Assembly: GCA_913030785.1 (NCBI GenBank)
Contig: CAJWER010000041.1
Span: 1-16,137 of the forward strand
Origin: an uncultured Chloroflexota bacterium
Lineage (GTDB): Bacteria; Chloroflexota; Dehalococcoidia; Lucifugimonadales; CAJWER01
Direction of reading: 5' to 3'
Length of the DNA stretch: 16,137 bases
A model generated the notes under the pieces. That model made no database searches, was not told the DNA's origin, and was given only the letters and a program-made list of their open reading frames with translations. A program made the translations under genes and the position numbers. Below are positions 5,938 to 14,059 of this stretch, piece by piece. Within the stretch, counting starts at the first letter, position 1, and the number at the start of each line of letters is the position of its first letter.

Positions 5938-7690
5938 AGGCTTGCAAGGCCTCACGCCGTCGCGACTTTTCAACACTCAGGAAGTCCATAAAGGCGTCGG
6001 TTGGCAGCGTGTTGACAATGTGGTGAGCCTCGCACCAGGCGCGGCGAGCGATCGCTACCCTGTATCGCTGATTATCCAGACGCTCTACGGTGTGGGCGTC
6101 ACTATCTATGGCCATGACGACGCCAAGATCGATGGCCCGCCGGATGTGCGAGTCTCTCAGGTCCAGGCGCTCCGGCGACGCGTTGATCTCCAACACGGTA
6201 CCTGTCTCCGCTGCGGTGACAAAAATCGCTTCGAAATCAGCATCGATTCCTTTGCGTTCTCCGAGCATACGTGCGCTTAGGTGGCCGATTGCTGTGACAT
6301 GAGGGTTTTGCATCGCCCTGATGATCCGCTCGGTCATTGTGTCACGTGGCTGGCCCAAGCCGGAGTGGATGGATGCGACGACCCAGTCCAGGGTTGCAAG
6401 CACATCGTCGGGGTAATCTAGGCTGCCGTCGGCGCGAATGTCTACCTCCGAGCCGGATAGCACCTTGATGCCGCCGATGGCCGCCTCGACCCTGCGCAGC
6501 TTCGACTGACGGCTCTCCAGCCGCTCCGGTGTCAGGCCATTTGCTATGGCTCGCCCGGCCGAATGATCGGTAATGGCCACGTAGCCGTAGCCGCGTTCTT
6601 TGGCCCCCGCGACCATCAGTTCCAGGGAATCTCGACCGTCGCTCCAATCACTATGGACGTGCAGGTCTCCGCGCAGGTCTTTGAGTTCCACAAATCGCGG
6701 CAGACTTGATGTTTCAGCGGCGTCTATTTCCCCAAGCCCAATTCGGAGCTCGGGAGCGATGTACTCCAGGCCAAGTTTGGCGTAGAGCGCCTTCTCGCTG
6801 GCATATTCTTCGAGGGTGCCGCTGCTTGGTTCGGTGATACCGTGCTCGTTGACGGAGAGTCCCATCCGGACGGCATGCTCCTGTAGCACGCCGTTGTGCC
6901 GATGGCTCCCGGTAAGGTGTTGCAGTGCTGAGCCGAACCTCGCATCCTCGACGATCCTCAGCTTCACAACGAGCCCCTCGCTCAACATTACGGAGGCCGA
7001 AGTGTCGTCCGAATCCAGGACCCGGGTCACGTTGGGCAGTGCTGCAAGCGTGCCAAGGACATCGGCGTGATTGTTGGAGGTGCATACGAGGTTGATATCG
7101 CCAATTGTCTCCTCGTAGCGTCTTAGACTGCCGGCTACCGCGAGCTTGTCGATGCCGGGGCACTGTTCCCTCAGCGCCTCAACGACCCTTTCCGCAGCAG
7201 GCATTGCCCGGGCTATCGGGAGACGGTCAGTGCGTGCCTCCCTGGCGGCGAGGGCGTGGAGGATACTCTCGGCCTTCTTCGCTCCCATTCGTGGCAATGA
7301 CGCGAGGCTGCCGTTGAGGATGGCACCTTCGAGCTGTGCCACAGATGTAACTTCTAGCTCGTCCCAGAGTCGCTTGGCCGTCTTGGGACCGATGCCGGGA
7401 ACGCGCATCATTTCGAGAATGCCATCTGGAAATTCGGAGCGCAGCTGCTCGAAGAAATCCAGTTTCCCCGCGGAGACCAGCTCTGAAATTTTCCGGGAGA
7501 TCGCCTTGCCGATGCCAGGTATGGCCTTGAGATCCTGGCCGTCACGAAGCATTTGTGCCAGCTCAATGGGGAGCTTGTCGATGGTTCTGGCGACGCGCTG
7601 GTACGCGACCACCGTGAATCGTTGCTCGCCCTTGATTTCGAGCAGTCCGGCGATGCCCTGAAAGACTTCTGCGACCTGTGGGTTGTTCAC
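5930..7690 (-). CDS. polX: PolX-family protein with PHP nuclease domain, polymerase site degenerate
   Basis: Bacterial PolX joins a family X polymerase used in gap-filling repair to a C-terminal PHP 3'-5' exonuclease. Helix-hairpin-helix motifs are at IPGIGKAI (57-64) and VPGIGPKTAKRL (97-108). The polymerase palm shows GSLRRYEETIGDIN (187-200), GSALQHLTGSHRHN (253-266) and GLSVNEHG (277-284). Of the three catalytic aspartates, D198 remains, the second of GDID is Asn200, and the third (VDLR) is Lys243 in VKLR, so polymerisation should be lost. The PHP domain at 340-580 keeps its metal ligands: H344, H346, D351, H376, E415, H442, H470, D531 and H533. At 586 residues it is close to the family's usual length. 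The start is GTG at 7690, nine bases after GAGG (7700-7703). It lies 121 bases downstream of secA, and its stop overlaps the next gene by 8 bases. Confidence 0.93.
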   Translation of the reverse strand: MNNPQVAEVFQGIAGLLEIKGEQRFTVVAYQRVARTIDKLPIELAQMLRDGQDLKAIPGIGKAISRKISELVSAGKLDFFEQLRSEFPDGILEMMRVPGIGPKTAKRLWDELEVTSVAQLEGAILNGSLASLPRMGAKKAESILHALAAREARTDRLPIARAMPAAERVVEALREQCPGIDKLAVAGSLRRYEETIGDINLVCTSNNHADVLGTLAALPNVTRVLDSDDTSASVMLSEGLVVKLRIVEDARFGSALQHLTGSHRHNGVLQEHAVRMGLSVNEHGITEPSSGTLEEYASEKALYAKLGLEYIAPELRIGLGEIDAAETSSLPRFVELKDLRGDLHVHSDWSDGRDSLELMVAGAKERGYGYVAITDHSAGRAIANGLTPERLESRQSKLRRVEAAIGGIKVLSGSEVDIRADGSLDYPDDVLATLDWVVASIHSGLGQPRDTMTERIIRAMQNPHVTAIGHLSARMLGERKGIDADFEAIFVTAAETGTVLEINASPERLDLRDSHIRRAIDLGVVMAIDSDAHTVERLDNQRYRVAIARRAWCEAHHIVNTLPTDAFMDFLSVEKSRRREALQAYA

Positions 7691-7763
7691 GGAGATCTGC
7701 CTCGCTATCGAAAACAGTATCTCGGCCGTGTCGCCCGGAGAGGCCAGGCACGTCGCTTATCTA

Positions 7764-7793
7764 CTGCAAACAGGTTTGGGGGAGCATTTGCAG
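7764..7793. repeat. Inverted repeat between secA and polX
   Basis: CTGCAAA (7764-7770) pairs with TTTGCAG (7787-7793), a 7-base perfect stem with a 16-base loop. A nested CAAACAGGTTTG sits at 7767-7778. No T-run follows on the - strand, so it does not look like a factor-independent terminator; it could be a processing or attenuation hairpin in the secA-polX transcript. Confidence 0.3.
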
Positions 7794-7811
7794 GCAATTA
7801 AGAGCAGTTCA

Positions 7812-10442
7812 TTAGGCCCCGTGGCATCGCTTGTACTTTTTGCCACTGCCGCAGGGACACGTATCGTTTCTCCCCACTTTGACCGAACCGGAAGCTTCGG
7901 GAGCCCGGGGCTGGTTCCCCAGGGCTTTCGCCATGATGCTCCTGGCCTCGGATCGCTTCTTGGCTCGTCCCTCGCTCCCGTTGGTTGCGCCGGGGCCTGC
8001 CGCGACGCGGTAAATCGTATGGACGATATCGTACTGGATGCGGTCCTTGAGGGTCTCGAACATCTCCATGCCCTCTCTTTTGTACATGACCAGCGGGTCT
8101 CGCTGGCCATAGGCATGGAGCCCGATACCTTGTCTCAGATTCTCCATCGCCGTCAGGTGCGGAACCCAGTTGGCGTCGATGGTGCGAAGCATGACCTCGC
8201 GCTCAGCCATCCTCATTAGATCGGGGCCAAGGTTGACTTCGTGCTTTTCGTAAAGAGCGCTTGCTTGCTCCATGACCAACTCAAAGATCTCCTCCTGATC
8301 CATCTCCGCGACAACCTCGGGGTCGGCCAGATCGCCTTCGAGCGGGAAGATGGACAGGAGCTCTCCCATTAGCGCGTCGACATCCCAGTCCTCCGGCGGA
8401 ATGCCGTCCAGGTGTCGTGAGATGACATCAGGCAGTTCGGACTCGATCATATCATGGATATTTGTCTTGAGATCCGCCCCGCTGAGCACCTTGTTGCGTT
8501 CGCCGTAGATGACGGTCCGGTGGGTATTGATTACGTCGTCGTAATCTACGAGCTGCTTGCGGGTGTCGAAATGAAACGCCTCGACCTTGACTTGAGCGCC
8601 CTCGATCGACCGGCTGATCATCTTGTTTTCGAGAGGCTCGCTCGAGTCCATTCCCGCCCAGTTCATGACGGCCTGGATCTTGTCCCCACCGAATCGTCGC
8701 ATGAGACTGTCGTCAAGGGCGACATAGAAGCGAGTGCTGCCTGCGTCTCCCTGGCGTCCTGCGCGGCCACGCAGCTGGTTATCGATACGCCTCGCTTCGT
8801 GGCGCTCGGTTCCGATGATGTGGAGACCACCGGACTCGACAACCTTGCGGTGCTCCTCTTCCCAGCGCTCACGAGAAATGTCCATGGCATCGGGGTTGCC
8901 GCCCAACACGATGTCCGTACCGCGACCGGCCATGTTTGTTGCTACTGTCACCGCCCCGGGCCTTCCGGCTTCCGCGACGATAGCCGCCTCACGTTCGTGC
9001 TGCTTGGCGTTTAGGACCTGGTGAGGGATGCCACGCTTCTTCAGGCGTTCGCTGAGCACCTCAGACCTGGAGATGTCCGTTGTCCCGACCAGTACCGGCT
9101 GCCCCTGCTCATGCCGCTCTACGATGGCATTGATGACCGCCTCGTACTTGGCCTTTTGATCGCTGAATATCTGATCGACAGTATCTTCTCTGACCATCGC
9201 CACATTCGTTGGGATATCTACGACCTCAAGCTTGTATATCTTCCAGAATTCCTCGGCCTCCGTTGCCGCAGTTCCGGTCATTCCAGATAGCTTTGTGTGG
9301 AGTCGGAAGTAGTTCTGGAGGGTTATTGTCGCGTAGGTTATGCTCTCTCTCTGAATAGTGAGCGATTCCTTCGCCTCGAGGGCCTGGTGCAGGCCATCGG
9401 AAAAGCGTCGGCCCGGCATCTGACGGCCAGTGAACTCATCGACAATGATCACCTCTCCGTCTTTCACTATGTACTCTTTGTCGCGCTCGAAGAGGGCCCG
9501 TGCCTTCAGGGCATTTTCCACGAAGTGCACCTGTCGTACGTTCGCGGGGTCGTACAGATTCTCGACGTTGAGAAGCACTTCCAGTTTGCTCATGCCCTCT
9601 GGCGTGAGCGTGACAGCGCGGTGCTTTTCGTCTATGGCATAGTCCTCTTCAGGGTTGAGGGACGGGACCATTTTGGCAAAGCGGCTGTACTCCTTTGTGG
9701 ACTCCTCTGCAGGGCCACTGATGATCAGTGGAGTCCTGGCCTCGTCAATCAGGATGTTGTCGACCTCGTCCACAATAGCGAAAACGCGATCCCGTTGAAC
9801 GCGCTGAGAAAGGTCGATGACCATGTTGTCGCGCAGGTAGTCGAAGCCGAAGTCGTTGTTGGTTCCGTAGGTGATATCAGCCGCGTAGGCTTCTCTGCGG
9901 CTCACGTCGCGGAGCTTCTCTGAGCCGGGCTTGCCATCGGCGTCCGGATCGTACAGGTGAGACGAGTCGGCCTGTAAGACGCCGGTTGTGAGGCCAAGCA
10001 TGTGGTATACCACGCCCATCCACTGGGCGTCGCGACGGGCCAGGTAGTCGTTCACGGTCACGACGTGAACGCCGTTGCCAGCAATGCCGTTCAGGTAGGC
10101 GGGCAGTGTAGCGACGAGAGTCTTGCCCTCACCAGTCCGCATCTCGGCGATCTTGCCCTGATGGAGCACGATACCGCCGATGAGCTGCACGTCGAAGTGG
10201 CGCATTCCCAGGGTCCGCTTGGCCGCCTCACGTACCAGCGCGAAGGCCTCGGGAAGCAGATCGTCCAGGGTCTCTCCGCCTGAGAGGCGGGACCTGAACT
10301 CGTCGGTCAGACCTCTCAAGTCCTCTTCAGACAGGTTTTCGAGACTCGGCTCGATCTCGTTGATCTCGTCAACGAGGGGCCTGAGCTTTTTGATCGCTTT
10401 CTCAGAGGATCCGCCTATTAGTTTGGCGATACTCTTTAGCAT
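7812..10442 (-). CDS. secA: Preprotein translocase ATPase SecA
   Basis: SecA is the ATP-driven motor that pushes unfolded preproteins through SecYEG at the inner face of the membrane. Walker A is MRTGEGKT (101-108), the NBD1 signature is YGTNNDFGFDYLRDN (192-206), and Walker B is DEVDNILIDEARTP (225-238). The preprotein cross-linking domain follows, then NBD2 with ATNMAGRGTDIVLGG, then helical wing and scaffold domains. The C-terminal SEC-C zinc motif is intact (C862, C864, C873, H874) in NDTCPCGSGKKYKRCHG, so SecB or ribosome contact is possible. At 876 residues it is full length. The ATG at 10442 follows GGAAGGG about 11 bases upstream. It lies 92 bases downstream of prs in the same direction and 121 bases upstream of polX. 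No clear promoter was seen in the prs-secA gap, so read-through from prs is likely. Confidence 0.98.
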   Translation of the reverse strand: MLKSIAKLIGGSSEKAIKKLRPLVDEINEIEPSLENLSEEDLRGLTDEFRSRLSGGETLDDLLPEAFALVREAAKRTLGMRHFDVQLIGGIVLHQGKIAEMRTGEGKTLVATLPAYLNGIAGNGVHVVTVNDYLARRDAQWMGVVYHMLGLTTGVLQADSSHLYDPDADGKPGSEKLRDVSRREAYAADITYGTNNDFGFDYLRDNMVIDLSQRVQRDRVFAIVDEVDNILIDEARTPLIISGPAEESTKEYSRFAKMVPSLNPEEDYAIDEKHRAVTLTPEGMSKLEVLLNVENLYDPANVRQVHFVENALKARALFERDKEYIVKDGEVIIVDEFTGRQMPGRRFSDGLHQALEAKESLTIQRESITYATITLQNYFRLHTKLSGMTGTAATEAEEFWKIYKLEVVDIPTNVAMVREDTVDQIFSDQKAKYEAVINAIVERHEQGQPVLVGTTDISRSEVLSERLKKRGIPHQVLNAKQHEREAAIVAEAGRPGAVTVATNMAGRGTDIVLGGNPDAMDISRERWEEEHRKVVESGGLHIIGTERHEARRIDNQLRGRAGRQGDAGSTRFYVALDDSLMRRFGGDKIQAVMNWAGMDSSEPLENKMISRSIEGAQVKVEAFHFDTRKQLVDYDDVINTHRTVIYGERNKVLSGADLKTNIHDMIESELPDVISRHLDGIPPEDWDVDALMGELLSIFPLEGDLADPEVVAEMDQEEIFELVMEQASALYEKHEVNLGPDLMRMAEREVMLRTIDANWVPHLTAMENLRQGIGLHAYGQRDPLVMYKREGMEMFETLKDRIQYDIVHTIYRVAAGPGATNGSEGRAKKRSEARSIMAKALGNQPRAPEASGSVKVGRNDTCPCGSGKKYKRCHGA

Positions 10443-10534
10443 GTTAGGTCACACCCTTCCGCAGCCGTATATCAGTGTCGGTCGAGATACCATCGTCGAT
10501 CTCTCGTAGCCGGCCCTTGTCTAGTCCACGATTT

Positions 10535-11485
10535 CTAGTGTTCGAACATCGCTCCCACGGACAGTCCGCTGTGTATCCTGTGTATGGCCTCCCCTAAAAG
10601 GGACGCTACGGACAATACCTTGAGATCTCCGAACTGCTTTTCCTGCGGTACCGGCAGGGTGTCGGTGACGACGACCTCCTTGAGTTCACTGTCCCGCAGC
10701 AGTTCAGGTGCAGTTCCAGACAGGAGAGGATGGACGGCGCAGCAATACACGTCCAGTGCACCCTTTTCCTTTAGTAGCCCCGCAGCGGAGACCATGGTCC
10801 CTCCTGTAAGGATCTCGTCATCGACGAGGAGAGCATTGCGTCCCTCTACCGATCCGATCAGGCTTACCGCTTCTGCACGGTCGTCATTCCCCAGCCTCTG
10901 CTTTTCGATGATCGCTATCGGCGCTCCCAGCAGGTCGGCTATGTTTCGGGCTCGCCGTGCAGCGCCCACATCAGGTGCGACGACTACCAGGTCGTCCAGG
11001 TTACGCTCTTTGAAGTTGTTGGCCAACAGAGGTATGGCTGACAACTCGTCAAGCGGAATGTTGAAGAACCCCTGGATCTGCCCGGCATGTAGGTTCATCG
11101 TTAGCACGCGGTCGGCGCCAGCCATAGAGATGAAGTCGGCGACAAGCCGGGCAGTGATCGCGACCCGCGGCTGGTCCTTTTTGTCCGTCCGCCCGTAGGC
11201 GTAGTAGGGGATCACTGTCGTGATACGTCCGGCCGAGGCGCGTCTCATGGCATCGATCATGATTAGCAACTCGATCAAATTGTCGTTGACCGGTACCGCG
11301 ATTGGCTGGATTAGGAACACGTCCTTCTCGCGGACGTTTTCAAGTATCTTGACGAAGGTCTCGTCGTTGCTGAATTTGAATGCCTCGGAGCGGCCTAGAG
11401 TTATTCCCAGGTATGAGCAGATTTGCTGGGCCAGTTCTGGGTGGGCGTTGCCGCTGAAAACCCGGAGGTCTTCGAAGATCGCCAT
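10535..11485 (-). CDS. prs: Ribose-phosphate pyrophosphokinase
   Basis: Makes PRPP from ribose 5-phosphate and ATP, feeding purine, pyrimidine, histidine, tryptophan and NAD synthesis. Signatures are the flexible loop GRTDKKDQPR (98-107), NLHAGQIQGFF (131-141) with the metal-binding His133, the ribose-phosphate site APDVGAARRAR (170-180) and the PRPP loop LVDDEILTGGT (220-230). In the last, the usual Asp of IDTGGT is Leu; DDEI-type loops with other residues at that position do occur. The frame is open to 11662, but I choose the ATG at 11485: AAGGAGA lies nine bases upstream, an extended -10 promoter lies further up, and the resulting 316 residues match the family. The 59 extra residues of the longer reading are basic and family-foreign. 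It heads the - strand run prs-secA-polX-hypothetical. Confidence 0.97.
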   Translation of the reverse strand: MAIFEDLRVFSGNAHPELAQQICSYLGITLGRSEAFKFSNDETFVKILENVREKDVFLIQPIAVPVNDNLIELLIMIDAMRRASAGRITTVIPYYAYGRTDKKDQPRVAITARLVADFISMAGADRVLTMNLHAGQIQGFFNIPLDELSAIPLLANNFKERNLDDLVVVAPDVGAARRARNIADLLGAPIAIIEKQRLGNDDRAEAVSLIGSVEGRNALLVDDEILTGGTMVSAAGLLKEKGALDVYCCAVHPLLSGTAPELLRDSELKEVVVTDTLPVPQEKQFGDLKVLSVASLLGEAIHRIHSGLSVGAMFEH

Positions 11486-11573
11486 GTGGTCGATTCTCCT
11501 TGTGTAGCGAGTCGGTCTGGGGACAACCGGAGCGCCGCAAATAGCCTCGATTCCGGCGCGCGCAGGTATGCCG

Positions 11574-11582
11574 ATTATAGCA
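11574..11582 (-). promoter_or_regulatory. Extended -10 promoter for prs
   Basis: Read on the - strand, the site is TGCTATAAT: a perfect -10 hexamer at 11574-11579 preceded by the extended TGN. No TTGACA-like box lies at the right distance upstream, which extended -10 promoters can tolerate. Predicted start of transcription is near 11567, giving a leader of about 82 bases that contains the 6-base-arm hairpin at 11532-11559. Confidence 0.6.
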
Positions 11583-11665
11583 CACGGACCCTCCAACTCC
11601 TTCCGATTTGAGGACCGTTTGTGGACTCGCGAGGTGCGGGCAGCGAGCGGTCGGGCACCCATGTC

Positions 11666-11694
11666 TTGACACGGTCCCGTATTCCGCCGACGAT
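11666..11694 (+). promoter_or_regulatory. Candidate promoter for the amidohydrolase gene
   Basis: A perfect TTGACA (11666-11671) is followed after 17 bases by GACGAT (11689-11694), which matches the -10 consensus at only three of six positions. The placement, about 58 bases ahead of the ATG, is sensible, but the weak -10 keeps this tentative; an activator-dependent promoter would look like this. Confidence 0.35.
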
Positions 11695-11751
11695 GACTCC
11701 CCTAATCATTCCCGGGGTTGTTGCACAAATCTTTTCGAGCGGAGTGGTGCC

Positions 11752-12897
11752 ATGGCAGACGAGAAACTGGATCTGATAGTGAGAGCCGATAGGGTCTTTT
11801 GCGCGGACACGGGCATCGACGGCCCCGGGGCCGTTGCGGTTCGCGATGGACGTATCGTAGCCGCCGGGCCAGATGTTTCCGGGGACGTTTCTGCGGAGCT
11901 CGTCTTTGAGGACTGCGTGCTATTGCCGGGGCTCGTGGATATGCACTGCCATCCGGCGCCTTCCGATTGGAAGTATGGTATCGACGCGGACGAGTTGGTG
12001 CTCCCCCGAGGGACGACGACGGTGCTCTCCCAGGGCGATGCCGGCCCTCGCAACTGGGCTCAGTATAAAGAGCAGATCATCGATGCCTCGGATACTCGGA
12101 TACTAATGGCGCTCAGCCCGGCGCTGGGCGGCGAGGAAGGACACAACGCGGTATTTGAGCGCCTAGACGACGTGGATGTGGACGCTTGCGTTGATGCGAT
12201 CACGCAGTCGGGCGACGCTATCTGGGGAATCGCCGTCAACGTGTCGGGCGGAACGACTGGGCAGCACGACCCGAGGGTGATTATGGGCCGCGCCCTTGAG
12301 GCGGCAGAGAGGACCGGAAAGCCACTTCTCTACGGCGTGCGGTGGGATCCGTTCGACTGGCCCTTGGCCGAGCAGCTTGCGCTCCTGCGCCAGGGCGACG
12401 TAGTGACCTACTGTTTCCATGAAGGGCGCGGCGGCATTGTGCCCGGAGACAGGGTGGTGGATGCTGCGTTGGAGGCAAGGGAGCGAGGTGTGTTGTTTGA
12501 CATCGGCCACGGGATGTCGTCCTTCGATTTCGGCGTTGCCGAGACGGCGGTTGCGGGCGGATTCCTGCCCGACACCATATCGACCGACTTCTATAAGCGG
12601 CATAGTGAATCGGACCCGAGGCACGACTTGCCCCGTACGATGTCAAAGCTTATGGCTGTGGGCATGTCTGAGACGGAGGTCTTCGAGCGAGCTACATCGT
12701 CCCCCGCGCGGACGCTGGGACTGCAGGGAGAGATTGGAACGCTGGCGGCTGGCGCTTACGCCGACCTGGCGGTCTTGCGCTGGAATCCGGAGGCCGAGCC
12801 CTTAGTCGATGTTGCCGGGGAATCGCGCCCCGGGGGGTGCTGGGAGCCCGTTATGACGGTGCGCGGGGGTGAGGCAATCGTGCCCACTGGGCCCTGA
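11752..12897 (+). CDS. Amidohydrolase-superfamily metallohydrolase (dihydroorotase/deacetylase-like)
   Basis: The TIM-barrel fold with a flanking beta-sandwich is clear: DLIVRADRVFCADT at the start, LPGLVDMHCHP with the metal-binding pair H65/H67, CFHEGRGG (221-228) with H223, FDIGHGMSSFDF (249-260) with H253, STD with D279, and a C-terminal GTLAAGAYADLAVLRW sandwich strand. This pattern matches the amidohydrolase/deacetylase group related to dihydroorotase and EF_0837-type enzymes. Expected bridging Lys (GIK) appears as GIA (Ala161), and the strand-5 His of the usual MVHI motif appears as LLYGV (Gly195), so the second metal site may be missing. The substrate cannot be told. The frame is open from 11608, but the ATG at 11752 has GGAG seven bases upstream and begins with the family's usual N-terminus, giving 381 residues. 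It stands alone on the + strand, ended by the hairpin at 12924. Confidence 0.87.
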   Translation: MADEKLDLIVRADRVFCADTGIDGPGAVAVRDGRIVAAGPDVSGDVSAELVFEDCVLLPGLVDMHCHPAPSDWKYGIDADELVLPRGTTTVLSQGDAGPRNWAQYKEQIIDASDTRILMALSPALGGEEGHNAVFERLDDVDVDACVDAITQSGDAIWGIAVNVSGGTTGQHDPRVIMGRALEAAERTGKPLLYGVRWDPFDWPLAEQLALLRQGDVVTYCFHEGRGGIVPGDRVVDAALEARERGVLFDIGHGMSSFDFGVAETAVAGGFLPDTISTDFYKRHSESDPRHDLPRTMSKLMAVGMSETEVFERATSSPARTLGLQGEIGTLAAGAYADLAVLRWNPEAEPLVDVAGESRPGGCWEPVMTVRGGEAIVPTGP

Positions 12898-12923
12898 CCC
12901 AGCGCGCGGTCACCACTGAAACA

Positions 12924-12954
12924 AAAACGCCTGGCCGTTACGGCCAAGCGTTTT
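12924..12954. terminator. Bidirectional hairpin terminator
   Basis: AAAACGC (12924-12930) pairs with GCGTTTT (12948-12954), then a single C/A mismatch, then TGGCC (12932-12936) with GGCCA (12942-12946), around a GTTAC loop. The T tract on the + strand side and its mirror on the - strand side mean it can stop transcripts from both the amidohydrolase gene, 27 bases upstream, and the convergent oppF, which ends at 13001. Confidence 0.8.
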
Positions 12955-13000
12955 GATCTGCGTATTTTTTGGATATCTGCTAGTTCTTTGCGCCGTTCTT

Positions 13001-14059
13001 CTAGTTATCTCCGTGGGTTTCGCCGAGTCCGGGCAACTCAATCTCATTCACTCTCAAGCAGGCGACTGAGCGTCCCCCGCCAATATCCTCAAGCACCGGA
13101 GACTCTTCGCGGCACCGGTCGACAGCGTAGTTGCAACGCGGGTGGAAGTAGCAGCCCGAGGGTGGGTTGGCTGGGTTAGCCACCTCTCCCTCGAGTGCGA
13201 TTCGGTTTTTCCGCAGACGTGGGTCCGGTACCGGCACAGACGACAGCAGTGCCGACGTGTACGGGTGTTTCGGATTATTGAACAGTTCCTCAGTCGGCCC
13301 CATCTCGACAATCTTGCCGACGTACATCACCGCCACGCGCTCACTGATATGCCTTACGACGCTGAGGTCGTGGGCAACGAACAGATAGGTGAGGTTCAGG
13401 GATTCCTGTAGCTCCTGCAGCAGGTTGATCACCTGCGCCTGCACAGATACGTCGAGTGCGGACACGGGCTCGTCGGCCACTACCAGGCGGGGGTTTAGCG
13501 CCAGGGCCCGGGCTATGCCGATCCGTTGGCGTTCGCCGCCGCTGAAGGCGTGGGGGAATCTTCTCATGTACTCTGGCCGCAGGCCAACCAATCGCAGTAA
13601 TTCGGCAACCCGGTCGGCCCGGTCAGAGCGGCTGGACATCCCATGTACCAGCAACGGTTCGCCGACAATGTCGAGAAGCGTCATGCGGGGGTTGAGCGAT
13701 CCAAATGGATCCTGGAAGATCATCTGCATTTCGCGTCGCAACTCGCGGAGCTGCTGTCTTGGCAACTCCGTGACATCTACGATTCCGCGCTCTTCTGAGG
13801 AGAAAAGAACCTGGCCACTCGTCGGGTTGATGGCTCTGAGGATGCAGCGGGAGGTCGTTGTCTTGCCGCAGCCGCTCTCGCCAACCAGGCCCATGGTCTC
13901 GCCCGGCATGACGTTGAAACTTACGTCGTCTACGGCGCGAACGTGGCCTACCGTCCGCTTCAGGAAGCCCTTCTGAATGGGGAACCACTTCACGAGGTTC
14001 TTGACCTCGAGGAACGGGGCCTCTGGGGCTGAGGTAGTCGCCTCGGGTTCAGCTACCAT
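13001..14059 (-). CDS. Oligopeptide/dipeptide-type ABC transporter ATPase, OppF-like
   Basis: One of the paired cytoplasmic ATPases that power peptide, nickel or sugar-oligomer importers of the Opp/Dpp group. Walker A is GESGCGKT (60-67), the Q-loop is MIFQDPFGSLNPRM (113-126), the signature is SGGERQR (173-179), Walker B is LVVADEP (192-198), and the H-loop His is in FVAHDLS (227-233). The C-terminal Opp extension runs from HPYTSALLSSVP (265-276) and holds four cysteines, C303, C309, C316 and C334; an equivalent set binds a [4Fe-4S] cluster in an Opp ATPase of mycobacteria. The 352-residue length and the Dpp/OppF-style first motif (LVKWFPIQKG, 22-31) point to the F subunit. The ATG overlaps the end of the oppD-like gene by 11 bases, with GAGG nine bases upstream, so translation is coupled. 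No permease or binding protein is in the window, so the substrate is unknown. Confidence 0.93.
   Translation of the reverse strand: MVAEPEATTSAPEAPFLEVKNLVKWFPIQKGFLKRTVGHVRAVDDVSFNVMPGETMGLVGESGCGKTTTSRCILRAINPTSGQVLFSSEERGIVDVTELPRQQLRELRREMQMIFQDPFGSLNPRMTLLDIVGEPLLVHGMSSRSDRADRVAELLRLVGLRPEYMRRFPHAFSGGERQRIGIARALALNPRLVVADEPVSALDVSVQAQVINLLQELQESLNLTYLFVAHDLSVVRHISERVAVMYVGKIVEMGPTEELFNNPKHPYTSALLSSVPVPDPRLRKNRIALEGEVANPANPPSGCYFHPRCNYAVDRCREESPVLEDIGGGRSVACLRVNEIELPGLGETHGDN

Larger units (their letters stand above)
11486..11751. other. Divergent control region between prs and the amidohydrolase gene
   Basis: The 266 bases separate two genes transcribed away from each other. They hold the prs ribosome binding site (AAGGAGA, complement of 11495-11501), a leader hairpin with 6-base arms GCGCCG (11532-11537) and CGGCGC (11554-11559), the prs -10 box, a + strand TTGACA at 11666-11671 and the GGAG (11741-11744) that fixes the amidohydrolase start. 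No small gene is supported. Confidence 0.6.

Noticed and set aside
7764..7793. secA terminator at the secA-polX inverted repeat
   Set aside because: Stem is only 7 pairs with a 16-base loop and no T tract follows on the - strand.
9297..9923. 208-codon + strand open frame inside secA
   Set aside because: Antisense shadow of secA, with no domain, ribosome binding site or promoter of its own.
10539..10548. TGTTCGAACA palindrome as an operator (SOS-like) between prs and secA
   Set aside because: It lies within the last prs codons and stop, is only 10 bases, and lacks the CTG-N10-CAG form of a LexA site.
11486..11662. Longer reading of prs from 11662 (59 extra residues)
   Set aside because: The extra part is basic and unlike the family, crosses the prs promoter, and the ATG at 11485 has an ideal AAGGAGA and gives the normal 316-residue length.
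11608..11751. Longer reading of the amidohydrolase from 11608
   Set aside because: The added 48 residues are Cys-rich and family-foreign; GGAG and the normal N-terminus support the ATG at 11752.
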